A stretch of 64,000 nt of DNA from NCBI GenBank assembly GCA_037974665.1, contig CM075773.1:64834263-64898262 (forward strand), written 5' to 3'. The notes beneath the pieces were generated by a model, which was not told where the DNA came from, searched no databases, and was given only the letters and a program-made list of their open reading frames with translations. This DNA is from Ehretia macrophylla. Taxonomy: Eukaryota > Streptophyta > Magnoliopsida > Boraginales > Ehretiaceae. Below, one piece after another: positions 32,681 through 43,133 of this stretch; the first letter of the stretch is position 1, and each line of letters starts with the position of its first letter. A program made the position numbers and the translations under genes.

Positions 32681-34931
32681 CTTACATGCATTTGCATTCA
32701 CTTACGTGCATTTGGGTGTTTTAGATTTCGTAGACATTAATTAAAATTCATTGATTTAAGATTAGCAACTATCTAGTTAGAAATCAACCAAGATGGAAAA
32801 CTAGTAGATAAGCTTTAGTTAGAGGGGCACTTTGATCATTAAGCCTTAAACTAAAATATCCTACCTAACTTCCACTAACTAAAACAAAAAAAACACAAAA
32901 CACATACACACACACTTGATTCACATACACACTCATACATACTTACATGGTTGAGCTATGGGGGAAGAAGAAAGAAGAAAAGAAGAGGAAACGGAGAAAG
33001 AATAGGGATTTTCAAGCATTTTCAAGCCATTCCAAGTCATCTTCAAGCTTGTGTAGCACTTTTCTTGTATCTTCAACCACTTCTTTACATTCAATCACTT
33101 GTTCAAGGTGAGGGAAGTTTTCTAAAAACTTTATAAAGGCATATAATGCATGTTGGTGAGTTCTATATGCGTGTTGAGCATGATCAAGGCCATACATATG
33201 CTTATTTTGTGAATTGGAGTTCGTGGTGAACACCTAGGGTTTCAAAGTTATAATGTATTGTTACATGTGGTTTGAATTTGCTCTTGAATGCTAGCATGTT
33301 GTCTCTATGGGAGTTTTACACTTGAATTGGAGTAGGAAAGTGGAGAATGCAATCCCTAGTGACAAGTCTTGGTTAATGACCTTGTTGGTGTGTTATAGTT
33401 GCTAATTGAGTGCTTTAATGGATTTTATGGTGGAATTGAGTCTAGATGATAGTTGTTGCATGCTTAGTTGGTTGGGTTTGAAGTTGTGGATAAAGGGAAT
33501 TTGTACATGTGCTTGGGAGTAGCAAGAATGAAGTAAAATAAAGTGCAAAAGAATAAGTTGTCCCCTAGACGAGAGGATCCGATTGAGTGACTCAACCGGA
33601 TAACTCGTCCAGATACTCTCTATCGTTTATCCGGACGAAAGGATCCAGTTGAGTGACTCGATCGAATGACTCGTCCAGATGCTCACTACTACTCATCTGG
33701 ACGAGTGGATCTGGTCGAGTGACTCGACTTGATGCCCTTATTTTAGCTGTTTGAGCTTCGTTTTTTATTATTTTTAAATGCATACTTGTGTGTGAACATA
33801 TTGTATTGTAAAGGTCAAGCTTGTGTATCTATAAATGTATTTTTACATTATACATGGAGTCATATTTCATTGAGAATCACTTGATAGGTCTTGAATTTTC
33901 TTCATGCTTATATGATATGTAATATGATGAAATGTCTTTACAAACTTGCATGACAGAGGCAACCTACTTTGTTGCCCTCCAGATTGTGTTATTCATGTTC
34001 TATATGTAAATATGATTCAATTGTGTACATGACAAGGTTGCAACCTTTTGGCATGGTAGTGTCAAGAAAATTGGGCGGCGTCGAACTTGTGGGTCTAGCA
34101 CGGCTACCATGGTCTTGATTCCCTCTCTTGTTAAGAACTTTACTACCCTGGGAGAGTAGGGCCGAATGAATGGGGTACGTTCGGAGTATTCCCGTGTAGA
34201 GTAAGAAGGGGAAAATCTTGATAGAAGCTTCGAGAATGGCCATCTCCAGCAAATACTCGTGATAGTGTATCCTTTTACTATATATGGTTACCTACTCTCA
34301 CTAAGAAATTTGCTACCCTGGGAAAGCAGGATTACATGCTTGTTATCACGTTTAATTCCATTTCTTGCTAAATGTTGATCTGTGCATGTCATGGTTTTTC
34401 TAAATGATTTCAAAAGGATAAAATGCTTGCAAAAATCCCCTTTCCTTTATCCCTCACTGAGCTAGGTGTAGCTCACCCCTCTTTCTAACAATTACAGGTG
34501 AGGCTGAGGCTGAGCCATCTCCATTAGTTGAAGGTGAAGTCGCTTTGTGTGATGAGACCAACTTCTACCTCATGTGATCCGTGCTTGTGGATATTGATGA
34601 ACCTCTTGTTGTATTAGAAGGATGTGTTCTATATGTTGAAACAACTTTAGGAATTGTATTAATCTTATAGATATTAGACTATTATTCTTTTGAGGCCTAG
34701 ATGTTATTATTCTGGACATGTATTATTTACGAATAAGAGGATCTAGGTCTTGTACATATGTTCTTGTTGAATGAAATCTTGAATTGTCGAGGACTTGGGC
34801 ATACTTTTGGAGCTACTTGTGGTTTATTGATAGATGTTTAAGTTTTAATTGATGATCTTATAGGTATTGAACTACATGACACATCGCGTCCCCGCCTTTA
34901 CCTCTGCAGGTTTTGGGTTCGGGGCGTGACA
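32680..34931 (+). repeat. 3' LTR of element E, 5'-truncated
   Basis: It aligns with the 5' LTR from about 12549 onward and ends 'ggggcgtgaca' at 34931. The first 60 bp or so, including the TGTAAGG start, are missing. It keeps the palindromic array (33577-33732) and the structured module (34050-34113). Confidence 0.88.
34050..34113 (+). promoter_or_regulatory. Structured LTR module, copy in E 3' LTR
   Basis: 'ggcatggtag' and 'ctaccatggtc' form a perfect 8-bp stem. The core here has decayed to 'gggcggcgtcgaacttgtggg'. The palindrome 'aaggttgcaacctt' precedes it. Compared with the 5' LTR, the stem is intact here, whereas the 5' copy has one mismatch. Confidence 0.7.
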
Positions 34932-35560
34932 ATTATCTGTTAAGCTACATGGATGGCACCAATTCTTGCCCCTCTACCACGATTACCATTGACGTCAAAG
35001 CCTCTTCCAATATGGCTTATTCCTTTTGGATGCGCTAGGATATGTTTCTTCCCTTTGCTATCATTGGCTCTCTCAGCCCCAATGTGGTTCTTATTGTTCT
35101 TTCGTATTCTACTTTTGCTGAAGCCTGGACTCGCTTGGCCAAGAATTACACCAATCCATCTTTTTCCCAAATCATGGGTCTCACTAAGCAATTGACTTTC
35201 ATTTCACACGAAAATTAGCTTGTTGCCGAATACCTAGCTCAAATCTACGATATTGCTGACGAGCTGGCTCTCGTTGGCTCTCTTGTCCTTCCTCAGTGTT
35301 TAATTACTCACACACTCAATGGTGTATGCCCTACTTTTAAAGAAATAGCTACAATAGTTCAGGCTCGTGACACTGTCATTGGCTTTGATGAACTCTTTGA
35401 CAAGCTACTTGAATATGAAGTGTTCTTAAAACGCGAAGAGTTACGTGCTATTGGTGTGCTTGGGCCTATCAGGGCCAATGCCACACGTTTTTACTTATCT
35501 AGAAATCAGCAATAATCAGAAGAATTATTCTTCTACTAAAGGCAATTCACAAAAACGTTA
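34932..35560 (+). pseudogene. Copia D gag, third fragment
   Basis: It continues in frame from 12486. It includes 'AEAWTRLAKNYTNPSFSQIM', 'YLAQIYDIADELALVGS', 'THTLNGVCPTFKEIATIVQA' and 'GFDELFDKLLEYEVFLKREE', the C-terminal half of the Copia gag domain, closely parallel to element F gag at about 59290-59630. Two in-frame stops (near 35037 and 35217) are visible. Confidence 0.85.
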
Positions 35561-35599
35561 TCCTCCAAGCAACGATGACAAAAAGCACTCAAATTAAGG

Positions 35600-36160
35600 G
35601 AACTCCCTGCCAACTCCTCCAACTTCTCTAAAGCTCTTGTTTTTTGTCAGTTCAACGATAAGAAGGTCCACACTGCTAGGCAGTGTTATACTGTGAAAAA
35701 AATATATTTTTCTCCTCGCTACCACCTACCACTAATGCAGCCAACACATCTTCTTCCTCAAGCTGGCTTATAGACAATGGTGTTTCCCACTGTCACTACA
35801 GATCTTAGCAATCTATCCCTCTGACAGTCTTATAAGGGCCCAGATGATGTCGTGATTGGAAATGGTACAGGTTTGCAAATTTCTCATGTTGGTCAATCTA
35901 CTATATCCTCCTTTTCTCAATCCTTCTCCCTTTCTTATGTTCTTTGTGTACCTTCTATTGAAAAGAATTTAATTTTTATCAATCAGTTTTGTCCTTCGAA
36001 TAATGCCTCAATCGAGTTTTATCATTCTTGTCTTTGTGTCAAGAATCTCTCCATGGGGACACCACTCGTCACGGGGTTGAGCAAGAATAATATCTACAAA
36101 TGGCCTATTAATGGTGATAATGTTTCCTCCTCTAAGCAAGTGTTCACCGGGGTCAAGGCA
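35600..36160 (+). pseudogene. Copia D zinc knuckle and protease
   Basis: A decayed knuckle 'FCQFNDKKVHTARQC' has lost its second Cys and the Gly-His pair. The protease motif is 'WLIDNGVSHCHY', where Copia elements normally have DSGAS. The protease then continues openly with 'VIGNGTGLQISHVGQS' and 'SYVLCVPSIEKNLIFINQFC', the conserved C-terminal strands. Frameshifts near 35720 and 35830 separate the parts. Confidence 0.8.
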
Positions 36161-37165
36161 TCTCTCAATAAATGGAATGACATGCTTGGTCATCTTTTGA
36201 CCAACGTTCTTAGTCAATTAGCTGCCCGTAATTGCATTAGTTCTCTCCCTTCCCCTTATTTTTCCACTTGTGACTCGTGTCATTGTAACAAAAGCCATAA
36301 GTTACCGTTTAACAACTATAGTTTAAAAAGTAGCCATCCCTTAGAACTGATATTTACTGATATTGTTTGGGGCTTTCCCTTGTTCGCTAAATAAATGGAT
36401 TTTCGTATTATCTTTTATTTGTCAATCACTTCACAAAATATTGTTGGTTGTTCCCACTCACTTTTAAACCTGATTTTTTTTCTATTTTTCCTACTTTCAA
36501 ATCTACGATTGAAAAACAATTTAATACCTCAATAGCCATTGTGTATTCAGATGGTGGCACTGAATTTAAGGGTCTTTGTTTTATCTTTGCAAAATATGGC
36601 ATCCAACATCTGGTATCTACTCCTTACACTCCAAACCATGTTGCCTCTATTGAAAGGTGTTATTGTCATATTGTTGAAAGTGGTTTAACACTTCTTCACT
36701 GTGTTTCCCTCCATTTAGCATTCTAGCCTTTCATTTTTCCAGCAGCAAAATACCTTATAAATCATCTCCCTACACCTATTTTGAATGGACATTCATCATT
36801 TAAGTGCTTATTTCAGTCAACCCCAAATTACTCGAAACTAAGTGTCTTTGCTATCCCTGGATCAAGCCCTACATGCGTCACAAACTGGAACAACGGTCCT
36901 AACCTTGCCTCTTTTGGGGTTACTCCGCAGTTCATAATGTATACATATGTTTTGAACTAGTGTCACACAAATTCTACCACTCACGTCATGTCCATTTTGA
37001 TGAAGACTCATTGCCATATATATCCACTTACTCTGCCTCTTACGTAGTTAACTTTTATACAATGTCCAGATAGTGTCAGTCACTTTGTGGTCTTGAGTCA
37101 TTCTTTGTTTTCCCTATACCCATTATTCCCACGCCAACTGATACTCCTTTGGCTATATCTTTACC
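36161..37165 (+). pseudogene. Copia D integrase
   Basis: The pre-integrase His-Cys domain shows 'WNDMLGHL' and 'CDSCHCNKSHKLPF'. The core starts 'PLELIFTDIVWG', breaks at a stop near 36391, and continues with 'VYSDGGTEFKG' (second catalytic Asp) and 'TPYTPNHVASIERCYCHIVE' (catalytic Glu). Past 36726 it decays through several frames. Insertion H follows at 37166. Confidence 0.85.
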
Positions 37166-37991
37166 TGTAACGACCCCAACCCGACCCTTCTCAAGACTAG
37201 GTCAAAGTCCGCGTTTATCATCATTGCGAGTTCATAACTTTCTATTAAAAGGAACAGTAAATAAAGAATTACTTAATAACAAGCCTTTATATAATAATTG
37301 AACTACAAAAGGGTGTTACAACATCTGAGATCTGATAACTACCCGACTATCATACAAACTGAGGTTTCAACACAGATACCCTTCTTCCTGAAATTAATAC
37401 AATAAATTCTAACTTTTACAACTTGGATCCAACTATGACAGCAAGAGGCTTCAAGTAGGTAAACATTCAAAGTCAATTTCCATTTCAAGCTAAGCTACAC
37501 CTACACTGGGGAAAGAAAAGAGGGTGAACTCTGGGGAAGCTCAGTGAGGATGAAATAGAAGAGTTTTGAAAACATTTCTAGTCGGTCTCTTTTGCAAATC
37601 ATTATGCTATTTACGTATTGTAGTATAACAAATTATTCACATAAGATACATATAACAAGTAGAAATTACTATTCAAGTCACATATCGAGTAACGGTAATA
37701 ATTTTTAGATAGATAATCAATTTATATTGCAATAATAATCACATTTAGTGGCATATACCCACATCACATATCAGCCTACTCTCCAAGGATGGAATGCCAA
37801 GCGAGAGTAGGACACTACTCTCCAAGGATGGTACCAAGCAAGAATAGGAACAAGTCGATCATTTCACGAGGTGGCCAGCCTTGATCACAATTCCAACTTC
37901 TTATCTCTCCCAAGAGGATACTTCGAATTGTATCCAAAATCTACGACCCAATTCCCCGAGGGTGGAGATCGCTAAGCGGGAGAGGGAATAG

Positions 37992-38057
37992 GTCAACGAT
38001 AGACACGGGAGCACCGACAAGCCCTATGCCGCCCGAAGTTCGTGCAAGCTATCGGGC
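37992..38057 (-). promoter_or_regulatory. Structured LTR module, divergent copy in H
   Basis: On the minus strand it has 'ggcccgatag', the core 'gggcggcatagggcttgtcgg' and 'ctatcgttgacc'. The core matches those of E, G and solo LTR 1, but the stem bases differ (CGATAG with CTATCG in place of CATGGTAG with CTACCATG) while still pairing. 'ggttgcaacc' precedes it, as in the other copies. Confidence 0.65.
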
Positions 38058-38698
38058 CTAAGGTTGCAACCCCCAAGTACACACAAGCATGCACAAGTAG
38101 TCATAGAACACACACATATCATATGGGGATCAACTAAAGTGGTTGTCCCGGGCAGGTCATAAACATTTTCTTTGCAATTCAAAGTATAATTTTGGCAGAA
38201 TAACGACTATAACAAAGAAATTTCCAAGTGTAAATTGGGTATTATGATGACATGCAAATAACATGTATAATATTCCTGGAAATAGTTGGGCAGCATATTT
38301 GCTTATGCTAAAACAATCATATAAATCGGGCAGTATATATTAACAATTAATTGGACAAATTTAAGCATAACAGGGATATACTAACAACATGTAGATATCA
38401 TTAATAAGTAACGCAATAAAACCCTCACAGTCAAGCTTGTCTATATTTATAACTTATAAATTAATAACTAACTTGTACAAGAAATGAATTAACTCAAATA
38501 AACATGAGTTTTTCAAAAGTTTCCTCACCTTAAAATGCCAAAAATTGGAGAAGATTCAGGCCAATTTTGAAACTTTCGGAACGTTAACTAACTGAATCGA
38601 TATAATTTAGTAGAATCAGGTCAGAGAAAAATGTATGCCCGTTTGATTTTAGGAGGTCAAGTGACACATTTATATAGGCCTTCCAGGCCGACAGAGGG

Positions 38699-38880
38699 GG
38701 ACACGTGTCCCCCCACGTGTCACGCATGCGTGGCATATCCACACATGTGTGACACGTGTCCCTCCCACGTGTCACGTATGCGTGGCACGTCCATGCATGT
38801 GTGATACGTGTCCTTCCACGTGTCACATATGCGTGGTACGTCCACGCATGTATGACACGTGTCCCGAGACACGTGTCACT
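38699..38880. repeat. Tandem array with seven CACGTG sites in H
   Basis: Imperfect repeats of about 56-60 bp contain 'cacgtgtc', 'cgtatgcgtgg' and 'tccacgcatgtgtga' words. CACGTG occurs at 38702, 38714, 38753, 38766, 38817, 38856 and 38870. CACGTG is the palindromic G-box core bound by plant bHLH and bZIP factors. Whether it is bound here is inference. Open frames through this array are by-products of the repeat. Confidence 0.85.
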
Positions 38881-39439
38881 CCCTGAGAGTGACACCAACG
38901 TTCTGTTTTTTCGCCCATTTCACGCGCAGGTATCCCAATTTTTGTATTTTCGGGCCGGGATATAATTTTGTCAAATTTCACCATTAAGTAGTACAAGTTA
39001 AAGGAAACCCAATGGCGTATGCCCATTTTTCGCAGCGGGGTCCCGATTTTCCTATAATTGGCCTCGAAGTGAAATCCTTTTTCCTATAATCACCCATACT
39101 TTTGTAAGCAGCTGAAAAGGTTTACTTGGTCACGATATGGGGCTTTATATCCCTGTAACGACCCTAAGCTTAATATTAGTTCATGTTACAAGAACACCTA
39201 ATAATAGGTTACTATTAATCGTAATACCAATTGGTTTTGAAATAGTAAGACAATTAACTATAGGTTAAATGCAGGCAAATAATCACAAAGGCACATTTTT
39301 CAAAAATAATGAAAGAAATAAATATAAATAAATACTTATAAATACATGGTCGGCCTCGGGTATTACACTACCCTTCAAGACAACGTCTCCATCTTCAAGC
39401 TTATTATTTCTGTACGAGTCCTTTTCAACTGATGGTGTC

Positions 39440-40541
39440 AGGCACCGAGAGCTTGGTTCTGTGAACTCAAGAATTTCATCTTATCTCTTGGGTTTCTTAA
39501 TAATCGTTCTGATTCATCTCTATTTATCTATTCTAACAAAAATATTATTGCCTATGTTCTTGTTTATGTTGACGATCTACTGGTTACAGGAAACACTGCT
39601 GCCTTTGTTCGTTATGTTATTAATGCTATCTCAAGTAATTTCTTAGTGAAAGACTTGGGGCAATTATCCTATTTCTTTGGTGTAAAATGTGTTCCCTGTC
39701 ATTCGGGCATTTTTTTATCACAACAAAAATATGCAAGAGATCTCTTTGCCAAATTCCACATAGAAGGTGCAAAGGCATCTTGCACGCCTCTTAGCTCTAC
39801 TTCCAGACTTTCTTTGCCTGATGGTACACCTTTCATAGATGTGTCTTTTTATCACAGCCTTGTCGGTGGATTACAATACTTGGCCTTGACTCGCCCGAAC
39901 TTGTCATATGCAATAAATAAGCTTGCCCAGTTTATGCATGCTCCAACTCAATCATACTGGACAGTTGTAAAATGCCTACTGTGATGCATTAAACATACCA
40001 TATCTTTTGGTCTTTTGTTCCGAAAATCATCTCCACTCACGCTAACTACATACTCCGATATCGATTGGGTTGGGAATCGTGAGGATTTCACCTCCATTTT
40101 AGCTTATGTCATTTTTCTTGGCTGCAATCCAGTCTCATGGTGCTTTAAAAAGAAGTGGACAATTTTTTGATCTTCAATTGAAGCCGAATATCATTTCATT
40201 GCTTCTATAGTTGTTGAGGTATGTTGGCTCAATAATTTACTGCGATAGCTCATATTCTTGCCCCCTCAACCTTGTTACATGTTTTGCGACAACTTGGGTG
40301 CCACTTATTTATGTCTAAACCTCGTCTTCCACTTTCGAATGAAACATCTTGCGTTATACTATAATTTTGGTGCATGAGAAGGTTGCAAATGGCTCCCTAC
40401 AAGTAGCTCATGTTTCTACCTCTAATCAGGTTGCTAATGTGTTGACAAAACCACTACCTATATCTTACTTTGCTGAACTTCGGACCAAGCTGGGTGTCAC
40501 CGATGACTCTCCTATCTTGCCGGAACATATTAAGGGATAGT
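39440..40541 (+). pseudogene. Copia D RT (C-terminal part) and RNase H
   Basis: It starts at 'QAPRAWFCELKNFI' and includes the catalytic '[12 protein letters not shown]' (YVDD 39565-39576), 'KDLGQLSYFFGVK', 'GIFLSQQKYARDLFAKF', '[20 protein letters not shown]' and '[13 protein letters not shown]'. RNase H parts 'TYSDIDWVGNREDFTS' and 'SSIEAEYHFIAS' follow, with the end 'VAHVSTSNQVANVLTKPLP'. The RT N-terminus is missing next to H. Stops at about 39982 and 40169 and later frameshifts kill the gene. The last stop is at 40538-40540, immediately before the 3' LTR. Confidence 0.9.
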
Positions 40542-40738
40542 TGCACATTTGAATTACTTCAACTGCTTGCAACAACTTTCCTGTATTTGAGGATAATGAC
40601 TGTATTTTAAATTCCCTCAGTTCAAGCCACTATCAATTAGCTTTATACTTATCACATTGTAAGCTTGTGTGTATTTAAGTTGTAATACTGATCCAGTTTC
40701 AATGCAATACAATTATGTTGTTTGCTTACTTTTTTATA
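40542..40738 (+). repeat. 3' LTR of Copia D
   Basis: This 197-bp LTR directly follows pol and the purine-rich 'aagggatag'. It matches the 5' LTR on both sides of that copy's MITE, so it shows the empty MITE site. TATA-like 'tatttaag' lies near 40671. Confidence 0.85.
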
Positions 40739-41500
40739 TTAACATTCAGATGAACTCTATTGAAAAAATATCTATTAATTCTTGTGCTATTAAATCTTTT
40801 CTCCGCTCGAGCTTATGTGAAAACTACAGTCTGGATATTTCCCAAAATCTGCTCTTTTGTGTAAGCTTCATCTCGAAAGATACACCAATTTCTTTAAATC
40901 TAGATATGGTAAATTGCAATGCAAAACATAAGACGAAACATGAGCTTTTGAGGTCCTTGTTACCTGCAAGAAAATATACAAAGTTAAGAATTGAATCAAA
41001 GGAAGTCAAAAGATATCATTAATTAATAATTTAAGACTTTCTTTCCAAATTCGCTTTGTGAAGCTACAGTCAAAAAATATTTGATCCCTTGAATCACATT
41101 CGAGACAGCAAAAAATGCAACTAGCTCGGTGTTAATCGAACCAAGCTAGCAAGCCAAGTGATAAAACTGTGCTTGGGAATATTATGAGAAAATGAAATCA
41201 AATGATGCCATTCAAATTGGGGACCAAGATCTCTAATATAGTCTCAAGTACGACTAAAGAAAAAATATATTGTTAGTCGTATACCACCTAAATTGATCAT
41301 TCCTTTCAACACAAATAAAGATATTAAAATGAATAGGATTAAGTTGAACAAGAGAAGATGGATAGATTGGCCAAACCCAATGGTCATCCATGATAATGTT
41401 TGAAACTCTACTATTCAAGTATGGGTAGAGAACTCTAATGTTGTGCAAAAGAAGCAAAATCTCAGAAGGGTGCCATTTATCATGAGTAGATCGGTCATTG
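40739..41500 (-). pseudogene. LINE ORF2 C-terminal relic (zf-RVT region)
   Basis: On the minus strand from right to left: 'WHPSEILLLLHNIRVLYPYL' and 'DDHWVWPIYPS', as in the region following plant LINE RT. Next comes 'IPKHSFI'-like sequence near 41180. Then 'CIFCCLECDSRDQIFF' followed by 'FTKRIWKES' (about 41120-41040), the Cys-rich zf-RVT domain. Then remnants of the 'YHIWKERN'-type end. Frameshifts and stops are frequent. The 5' part is lost at the junction with element B's LTR at 41501; the 3' end is cut by Copia D. Confidence 0.75.
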
Positions 41501-41501
41501 C

Positions 41502-43127
41502 AAGTCAAAAAAATGAACAATGAAAAGAATTCGAGAACGAGTGCAAAACGAGCCTGTAGAAAAAGAATTTGGCCCAACCGAGCACAAAAAAGAAGTCAGG
41601 ACGTCAAAAATAGAATGAAATGCCCCTATCAAATTTATATCCAAAAAGTCAAAATCGTTCCGGCACCATCAACAGCGTACGAGGCAGGGCCCCAGCGTGG
41701 CTGTGGACGTTACCGACCTGATTTTGACTTTTTGGCCGAAAATTTGAAAGGGGCGTTCTATGCTATTTTTGATGTCCTGAGTTTATTTTTGTGCTCAGTT
41801 GGGCCAAATTCTTTCTCTATAGGCTCGTTTTGCCACCAGTTAGAGGCCATATCATGGCCACGCGAGCACCGGGGGCACGCCCTACCGTCTACGGCGGGGC
41901 CCTTGATTGGGCCACAGCATAGCCATGTGGACATAGGAAGCATAGCCTACCACCCACGCATGGGAGGAGGGGGTGACCACCACCCATACTACGACCCCTA
42001 ATTGGGCTGCGGCATGCCACGTGGCCCTATAAGCCCCAACAGTTGGCGAACCCAAGAGAAGGAGGTCTATAAATACCCCCGATTCCAAGAAGAAATCATC
42101 TTTCATTCAATTATTTTTCCGGCTTTCCTTTAGTTACTGTAGTAGGTTAGTTAGGTTCTTTTGTAATAGTTAGTATTTTTCAAGCATGGGAGAAACTCTG
42201 CCCAGGTAGCTACATTTCAAGGAGATTATTGTACAATTTAAATAGAGGACAAACATGGTGGTTGTGCTAGTAGAACCTCTGCTCAAACTGCTACGTCAGA
42301 AATACGAGTTCATCTAATGAAGGAGCCTTTCTTTGCTCTTTTTTATTTGTGTAGCTAGTATTCATTTTTAATGTTTGAGTAGATCTATTGTCTAGGGGAA
42401 GATATTGTAATGACGGTCATTTAATTTATGGTCTCAGATTCAAATGATTTAATTTTGATGCAATATATGGTTTATGTTATTCAGTTTATTATTGTCTTTC
42501 ATATTCATTATACTTGTAGTTAATGTTATAATTGTGTTACATACATGTCATATACTTGAGCTTTAATTGTAAATTTATTTGTTGTACCATAGTTTCAATG
42601 AAGTTATAGGTTGTACCATAATTTCTATTTGTGGATTTATGAATTGCTATGTTTAGTTAATTAGCCCGATCACTTTAGATTACAAGGAAAGATCTATATT
42701 TAGCTACATAAAGGACACGAGGATAGAACGACACCTATAGCTAAAATAGTGACCGAAAATTAATTAGAGTTAGGAAATTAACTAGGTTAGGCTTGTAGCT
42801 TAATCTGAGCATCAAAACAAAGAATCCTGAACCCGAGCCTAGGTTAATTGTCTCATTTCTTATCCGACCCTTAGACTATTTATCTTGAATTTGACAAAAC
42901 CGAACTTTAGGTTAATTTACATTTTTTCATGACACTTCAAATCATTCTCAACTATTTCACACATTTACTTAAACACTTTCACACACTTCTCCACGGATTA
43001 ACTTAGGAGCTTCCTCGTGGATTTGACCTCGCACTCAAACATATTACACTACACTGATCTGTGCACTTGCGGGTTTAAAACTTAGTTAATTTTGCACGCA
43101 TTTTATATACTGGCCAAGTAGCAATCA
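41502..43127 (+). repeat. 5' LTR of element B, truncated start
   Basis: It matches the 3' LTR from about 50402 onward ('gagcaat/gaacaat', 'attcgagaac', 'cagcg', 'gaggtctataaata') and ends 'gtagcaatca' at 43127. The first 150 bp or so of the LTR are replaced by LINE sequence. TATA 'tataaata' lies at 42068-42075. Two pieces of the GC-rich 'ccacgtggcc' type lie around 41870-42030. Confidence 0.88.
42068..42075 (+). promoter_or_regulatory. TATA box in element B 5' LTR
   Basis: 'tataaata' sits in the context 'ggaggtctataaatacccc'; the 3' LTR has the same at 50898-50905. The context is shared with element A's 5' LTR. Confidence 0.7.
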
Positions 43128-43133
43128 AGTTTT

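Larger units (their letters stand above)
12487..34931 (+). mobile_element. Ty3/Gypsy element E (Tekay/Del-like), split by G and A
   Basis: The 5' LTR (12487-14778) and a 5'-truncated 3' LTR (from about 32680 to 34931) flank gag, protease, RT, RNase H and integrase in Ty3/Gypsy order. An exact duplication 'attat' (12482-12486 and 34932-34936) brackets it inside the gag of Copia D. Internal coding is at 14779-17453 and 30647-32680; between them lie solo LTR G and element A. A deletion has fused the end of integrase to the 3' LTR about 60 bp inside the LTR, removing any chromodomain, the polypurine tract and the LTR start. The Tekay/Del assignment rests on the Met-tRNA primer site, long LTRs of about 2.3 kb and pol character. 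Confidence 0.9.
37166..39367 (-). mobile_element. Solo-LTR-like insertion H (Tekay/Del-like)
   Basis: On the minus strand it starts 'tgtaatacccgaggccg' and ends 'gggttggggtcgttaca', LTR-like ends enclosing 2202 bp without coding sequence. The flanks 'ttacc' (37161-37165) and 'ctacc' (39368-39372) match at 4 of 5 bases. It carries a divergent structured module (37992-38057) and a CACGTG-rich tandem array (38699-38880). A second 'tgtaacgacc' string at 39155 may mark a fused fragment of another LTR, so H may be composite. The D reading frame does not resume cleanly to its right; an N-terminal RT portion of D is missing. Confidence 0.7.
9839..40738 (+). mobile_element. Copia element D, split by nested insertions
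   Basis: Two short LTRs of about 195 bp (9839-10476 once its MITE is removed, and 40542-40738) enclose gag, protease, integrase, RT and RNase H fragments in Copia order on the plus strand. The flanks 'ataac' and 'ttaac' match at 4 of 5 bases. Its own pieces total roughly 6 kb; the other 25 kb or so are later insertions: a MITE, solo LTR 1, the E/G/A stack and H. Gag continues in one frame across both solo LTR 1 and E, which confirms those boundaries. Stops occur in every domain. It inserted into the LINE relic of 9636-9838 and 40739-41500. The gag and short LTRs place it near element F. Confidence 0.85.

Noticed and set aside
38584..39026. Open frames with repeated Cys-His and Thr-Arg-Gly words
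   Set aside because: They come from translating the CACGTG tandem array of insertion H on both strands. The repeats are of DNA origin and there is no protein family match.
40669..41022. A 117-codon open frame on the plus strand as a host gene
   Set aside because: It overlaps the end of the Copia D LTR and is antisense to LINE C-terminal remnants.
41498..42001. A 167-codon open frame on the plus strand
   Set aside because: It lies wholly in the 5' LTR of element B and is not kept in the 3' LTR copy, so it is a chance frame in GC-rich LTR sequence.
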